This document shows, piece after piece, positions 60,866-64,000 of a stretch of DNA of 64,000 nucleotides. A program made the translations under genes and the position numbers. The notes beneath the pieces were generated by a model that saw nothing but the letters and a program-made list of their open reading frames with translations, was not told the origin of the DNA and did no database searches. Every line of letters begins with the position of its first letter. Position 1 is the first letter of the stretch. The DNA is from Halalkalicoccus sp. CGA53 (GTDB lineage: Archaea > Halobacteriota > Halobacteria > Halobacteriales > Halalkalicoccaceae): contig NZ_CP144125.1 of the NCBI RefSeq assembly GCF_036429475.1, forward strand, positions 1,736,001-1,800,000, written 5' to 3'.

Positions 60866-61261
60866 CTAGAACGCGTTGCCCTCGAACGACGTCTCGGCGT
60901 GCAGACTCTCCTTGAGCGCGTCGTGGACCTTACAGAGCTCGAACGCCCGCTCGATGACCTTCTCCCCCGTCTCGTCGTCGATGTCCCCCTCGACACGGAT
61001 GTCGAAGCGGATGGAGTCGAGTTTGTCGTCGTCGTTGAGCTCGCCCATCGACCCGATCTCGATCCGACCGAGGTCGTCGGCGTCGCGCTGTCGAGCCCCG
61101 ACGCGCAGCGCCGGGACGTAGCAGGAGGCGTAGGCGGCGAGCAGGCTCTCGAGCGTGTCGGCTCCCTCCTCACCGTTCGGGTCGATCGTCGTCTCGAAGT
61201 CGCGGATCTCGTTCGTCGAGCTGAACCCTTCCTCGGAGACGGTGGTTACCTGTTTCGACAT
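60866..61261 (-). CDS. OsmC/Ohr family protein
   Basis: A 131-residue protein with the two conserved cysteines of OsmC-type peroxidases: Cys in AAYASCYVPALRVG and Cys in FELCKVHDALKESL. Members reduce organic hydroperoxides using a thiol cofactor such as lipoyl proteins. Conserved beta strands (RIEIGSMGELNDDDKLDSI) fit. It is 40 bases upstream of the DUF5799-like gene and 122 bases from the beta-lactamase-fold gene, in a small run of stress/redox genes that also includes the thioredoxin-like gene at 59513. Confidence 0.85.
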   Translation of the reverse strand: MSKQVTTVSEEGFSSTNEIRDFETTIDPNGEEGADTLESLLAAYASCYVPALRVGARQRDADDLGRIEIGSMGELNDDDKLDSIRFDIRVEGDIDDETGEKVIERAFELCKVHDALKESLHAETSFEGNAF

Positions 61262-61383
61262 GGCGTCCGGTCAGAGGACCGCCGTCGGTGTAAACGTTGT
61301 TCTCTCGGCCGGTTCGGTCGAGTGACGAACAGCTCCGAAAGGACGGACGCGCTCGATCGATCCGGGGGCGTGCGCCGATCGCC

Positions 61384-62112
61384 TCACGCCTCGAGATCGA
61401 CCGACTCGTCGCCCGCGAGGACGTGGACCTCGCAGTCGGCCCCGCTCGCCGCGACCTCGTTCTCGAACGCTTCCGTACTGATCTCGATCGGCGGGAACGT
61501 GTCGTAGTGCATCGGGAAGACGTGATCGACGCCGAGCCAGTCCGCCGCGATCGCCGCCTGCCACGGCCCCATCGTGAAGTGGTCACCGACCGGCAGCGCC
61601 GCGGCGTCGGGTTCCAGGTACGGGCCGATCACCTCGCGCATCTCGGTCATCAGCCCGGTGTCGCCGGCGTGGTAGAAGCTGGTCGAGTCCTCGTCGGCGA
61701 CCTGCGTCGGCTTCGTGTCGCTGATCACGTAGCCAGCGGGCATCCCCGCGCTTGCGTCGTACTCGGTCATGATGCCGTTCGTGTGATCGGCGCGGTGCAT
61801 CGTCACGTAGGCGTCGCCGCACTCGACCGTGCCGCCGATGTTCATCCCCATCCCGCCGACGGCCTCCTCGAAGCCGAACTCCTCCTCGCAGTAAGAGACG
61901 AGTTCGGGCGTCGCGACCAGCGTCGCCTCGGAGAACTCCCCCGCGTGGGCGATGTGGTCGGCGTGGCCGTGGGTGAGCAGCACGTAGTCCGGGGTGTCTA
62001 TCTCTCCGGGTTCGAGGTCGGTCTTCGGGTTGTCGAAGAACGGGTCGATCAGCAGGTCGGTCCCGCCGACCGAGACGTGCCACGTCGAGTGGCCGTGCCA
62101 AGTGAGCTCCAT
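61384..62112 (-). CDS. Metallo-beta-lactamase fold hydrolase (UPF0173-type)
   Basis: A 242-residue metal-dependent hydrolase. The short N-terminus [17 protein letters not shown] is characteristic of UPF0173 proteins. The zinc-binding motif is [14 protein letters not shown] (H-x-H-x-D-H), with further ligands in [24 protein letters not shown] and [10 protein letters not shown]. The substrate is unknown; relatives are related to UlaG lactonases. The ATG at 62112 begins the conserved sequence and is preceded by an AT-rich GTTTTAAC promoter-like element (about 62130-62137). Confidence 0.88.
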   Translation of the reverse strand: MELTWHGHSTWHVSVGGTDLLIDPFFDNPKTDLEPGEIDTPDYVLLTHGHADHIAHAGEFSEATLVATPELVSYCEEEFGFEEAVGGMGMNIGGTVECGDAYVTMHRADHTNGIMTEYDASAGMPAGYVISDTKPTQVADEDSTSFYHAGDTGLMTEMREVIGPYLEPDAAALPVGDHFTMGPWQAAIAADWLGVDHVFPMHYDTFPPIEISTEAFENEVAASGADCEVHVLAGDESVDLEA

Positions 62113-62212
62113 GGTCGTCTCCCGGTTCGGGGGAGAACGAGTTAAAACCAGGCGGGACGACGAACCCTGTCGGTGTCTCAACGCTCTTTCCCGTCCCGCG
62201 GGAGGCTGGGGT

Positions 62213-62941
62213 ATGCACTACGCGAGGTTCCGCGATCCGGCGGGAGCGGTGAGACGGGGGGAAGTACCGAGAGGGCGAGGTCCACTTCGGCGGCGATCGC
62301 TACGACGAGAGCGAGGTTCGGTTTCTCCCACCGTGTGAACCTACGAAGATCGTCTGTGTCGGCCGAAACTACGCCGCCCACGCGGCCGAACTCGACAACG
62401 AGGTACCCGACCGGCCGTTGCTCTTTCTGAAGGGGCCGAACACGCTCGCCGCCCACGGCGATACGATCACGCTCCCCGCGGGGAAAGAGCGTGTCGACCA
62501 CGAGGCCGAACTCGCGGTCGTGATCGGCGAGCAGTGCAGAAACGTCCCCGCCGATGAGGCCGAGGACGTGATCGCGGGCTACACCTGCCTGAACGACGTC
62601 TCGAACCGCGACGACCAGCGCGAGGAGCAGAACTGGATCCGCGGGAAGGCGTTCGACGGGGCGGCACCGATCGGGCCGGTGCTCGCGACGCCCGACGAAC
62701 TACCGGAAGACGCCGCGATCAGCCTCCGGGTGAACGGCGACGTTCGCCAGGAGTCGACGATCGACCTGATGTACTTCTCGGTACCCGAACTCATCGAGGA
62801 GATCACGACGTACGTGACGCTTGAGGCCGGCGACGTGATCGCGACGGGGACGCCCGAGGGCGTGACCCACTCTCGGACGGCGACCGAGTCGAGGTCGAGA
62901 TCGAGGGTGTGGGCGTGCTCGAACACGGCGTTCGCGAGTGA
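62213..62941 (+). pseudogene. Fumarylacetoacetate hydrolase family gene, two frameshifts
   Basis: Reading in three pieces gives one complete protein. ATG at 62213 starts [16 protein letters not shown]. After a run of six G (62256-62261) the homology jumps one frame to KYREGEVHFGGDRYDESEV, TKIVCVGRNYAAHAAELD, VDHEAELAVVIGE, GYTCLNDVSNRDDQ and GDVIATGTPEGV. Near 62862-62868 it jumps back to PLSDGDRVEVEIEGVG and ends at 62941. Metal ligands of the FAH fold are present in HEAELAVV. An extra G in the G-run and one missing base at the second site explain both jumps and net to zero. It could be a pseudogene or two sequencing errors. Related enzymes cleave acylpyruvates or hydrate 2-oxo-acids. Confidence 0.8.
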
Positions 62942-63013
62942 GCCGCGGCGGTCCACTCGACGATGCACGACCGCGGTAGCTACTTGTAACAGCGTTCACA
63001 TCGTCCGGTGTCC

Positions 63014-63601
63014 ATGACGCGTACCACCGACGACGGCCGGCGGACCGTGCTGAAGATCGCCGGAGCGACGGCGGGAGCGATCGCCGGACTCGCGGGGTTC
63101 GGACAGGTCTCCGGCGACGAGCACGAGGAAGACGACACGGAACACGGGGACGACGAAGGTGAGCCAGAGGGCGACGAGGAAGCGGGATCCGACCCGGAAG
63201 GGGCCGGGATCGAGCGCGGAGCCGGACTGGTGACCGTCGATGGCGGCGAGACGGTCGCGGGAACGGTCGAACGGATCGAGGCGGCGATCGAGGACGGGCC
63301 ACCCCAGCTGGTCGCGACGATCGACCACGCGGCGAACGCGGAGACGGTGGGCGAGGAGCTTCGGGAGACGACGCTGATCCTCTCCGGTGCGCCCGAACTC
63401 GGGACGCCGGTGATGCAGGAGAGCCAGACCGCGGGGATCGATCTGCCCCAGAAGCTGCTCGTCTGGTGTGACGAGCACGGGGAGGTACGGGTCACGTACA
63501 ACGACCCGCTGGAGGTCCTCGTCGCCCGCCACGAGGTGCCGGAGATCGAGGCGATGAACGAGGCGCTCGCGGGGTTCGCCGCCGCGGGCGCGGGCGAGTA
63601 G
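63014..63601 (+). CDS. DUF302-domain protein with Tat signal
   Basis: A 195-residue exported protein. The N-terminus has a twin-arginine signal, DGRRTVLKIAGATAGAIAG, with an immediately following acidic spacer (DEHEEDDTEHGDDEGEPEG). The folded domain is DUF302: VATIDHAANAETVGEELRET, then LILSGAPELGTPVMQESQTA and KLLVWCDEHGEVRVTYND. DUF302 proteins are small ligand-binding folds of unclear role, often near redox or sulfur genes. Start choice: the ATG at 63014; a GTG at 63008 adds two residues. The next gene begins 79 bases on. Confidence 0.83.
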   Translation: MTRTTDDGRRTVLKIAGATAGAIAGLAGFGQVSGDEHEEDDTEHGDDEGEPEGDEEAGSDPEGAGIERGAGLVTVDGGETVAGTVERIEAAIEDGPPQLVATIDHAANAETVGEELRETTLILSGAPELGTPVMQESQTAGIDLPQKLLVWCDEHGEVRVTYNDPLEVLVARHEVPEIEAMNEALAGFAAAGAGE

Positions 63602-63680
63602 CGCGCGATCGGAGCGTGGTCCGGGAAACGGGCGAGCACCCCGGCGGTACCTACTCGTCGGTGCGCGTCGAGGGTGTAGT

Positions 63681-64000
63681 ATGACCCAGGTCGTACTCGT
63701 CGACGGAGCCAGGACGCCACACGGAACGCTGCTCGGCTCGCTCACGGACGTCTCCGCGATCGAACTCGGCCGGACGGCGCTCGACGGCCTTCTGGAGCGA
63801 ACCGACCTCGGCCCCCACCGGATCGACTGGGTCGGGCTGGGCAACGCGATCCAGGCCGGCATCGGGCAGGTGCCAGCGAGACAGGTCGTCGTCGAATCGG
63901 GCCTGCCGAACGAAGTGCCGGTGACGACCATCAACGAGGCCTCGGGCTCGGGGCTGCGCGCGATCGCGCTCGCCGCCGATCGGATCGCCGCCGGTCGGGC
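63681..64000 (+). CDS. Thiolase (beta-ketothiolase, Ser-type), 5' part only
   Basis: The first 106 codons of a thiolase that runs off the right edge. It starts MTQVVLVDGARTPHG, with VGLGNAIQAGIGQVPARQ and TTINEASGSGLRAIALAAD. In ordinary thiolases the last segment has Cys as nucleophile (N-x-x-C-G/A-S-G-L); here Ser88 occupies that place. A Ser-His-His triad in place of Cys-His-Cys has been reported for haloarchaeal beta-ketothiolases (the BktB type of Haloferax mediterranei), so this is probably a working variant, not a dead enzyme. The His residues lie beyond the window. A partner OB-fold subunit would be expected just downstream. Confidence 0.85.
   Translation, partial: MTQVVLVDGARTPHGTLLGSLTDVSAIELGRTALDGLLERTDLGPHRIDWVGLGNAIQAGIGQVPARQVVVESGLPNEVPVTTINEASGSGLRAIALAADRIAAGR

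Noticed and set aside
1-64000. tRNA or rRNA genes
   Set aside because: No T-arm-like GGTTCGAATCC block with a matching acceptor stem and no rRNA-like conserved stretch was found when reading both strands by eye; a covariance-model scan was not possible.

Overview
The window looks like chromosomal DNA from a haloarchaeon (class Halobacteria). The DNA is very GC-rich. The proteins are acidic and D/E-rich. Many genes start 24-30 bases downstream of a TATA-like box with no leader, and many neighbours are joined by 4-base ATGA overlaps. Several families are typical of, or restricted to, this class: a fused CoxA-CoxC oxidase, PorAB, a presenilin-type protease, a PGF-CTERM-anchored BtuF, HTH_10/bacterio-opsin-activator regulators and a Ser-type beta-ketothiolase. 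No rRNA, tRNA, CRISPR array or intact insertion sequence was seen.

Layout. 1-1771: the N-terminal part of a winged-HTH/PAS/PAS/GAF regulator, preceded by an epimerase relic. 1772-12570: housekeeping and transport genes, namely a methyltransferase, a cupin, SurE, an Rsm22-like methyltransferase coupled to prephenate dehydrogenase, an SDR, an M24 peptidase, an ABC-2 exporter with its TetR regulator, and an AI-2E family membrane protein. 12652-15543: AroA, a broken PIN-domain gene, and AroC. With TyrA at 5623 the window holds three aromatic amino-acid genes. 15593-24071: a cytochrome oxidase island with CoxB, CoxAC, a CoxIV-like subunit and seven poorly known small or membrane proteins, one with a C2H2 zinc finger, plus a strong intergenic hairpin. 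24228-28127: pyruvate (or other 2-oxoacid):ferredoxin oxidoreductase, an Lrp regulator and an SRPBCC protein. 28134-34776: two EamA-type transporters, a tautomerase, and a BtuCDF corrinoid/siderophore uptake system. 35005-37129: SRP19, Gar1, a presenilin-like protease and an SRPBCC-like protein.

37130-39052 is a lower-GC accessory patch. It carries a 528-residue protein with an N-terminal Cys/His cluster, a 15-residue-period repeat domain and a channel-like C-terminus. 39053-43552 holds DUF3054, GNAT, glycerol dehydrogenase and Nudix genes, then a PHP phosphoesterase coupled to a truncated asparagine-synthase-like protein. 43707-49249 is a signalling patch: an HTH_10 regulator, a small winged-helix protein, and a 1438-residue wHTH-6xPAS-2xGAF-HTH_10 protein. 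PurL follows and contains an in-frame palindromic insertion. 51611-53845 encodes PTS-type dihydroxyacetone kinase DhaKLM, which with the glycerol dehydrogenase points to glycerol/dihydroxyacetone use. 53921-59430 looks like amino/imino-acid and sugar-acid catabolism: ornithine cyclodeaminase family, FAD amine oxidase, aminotransferase with an Lrp regulator, and an enolase-superfamily enzyme. The last 5 kb holds redox and small conserved proteins, a twice-frameshifted FAH-family gene, a DUF302 Tat protein and the start of a thiolase gene.

Gene decay is a recurring theme: five relics or broken genes are described (epimerase, PIN, an unidentified fragment, SDR and FAH family). The most novel-looking items are the repeat/channel protein, the oxidase island's uncharacterised membrane proteins, the PurL insertion, the PHP/Asn-synthase pair and the shared wHTH of the two large sensors. 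All assignments come from reading the sequence; no database search was run.
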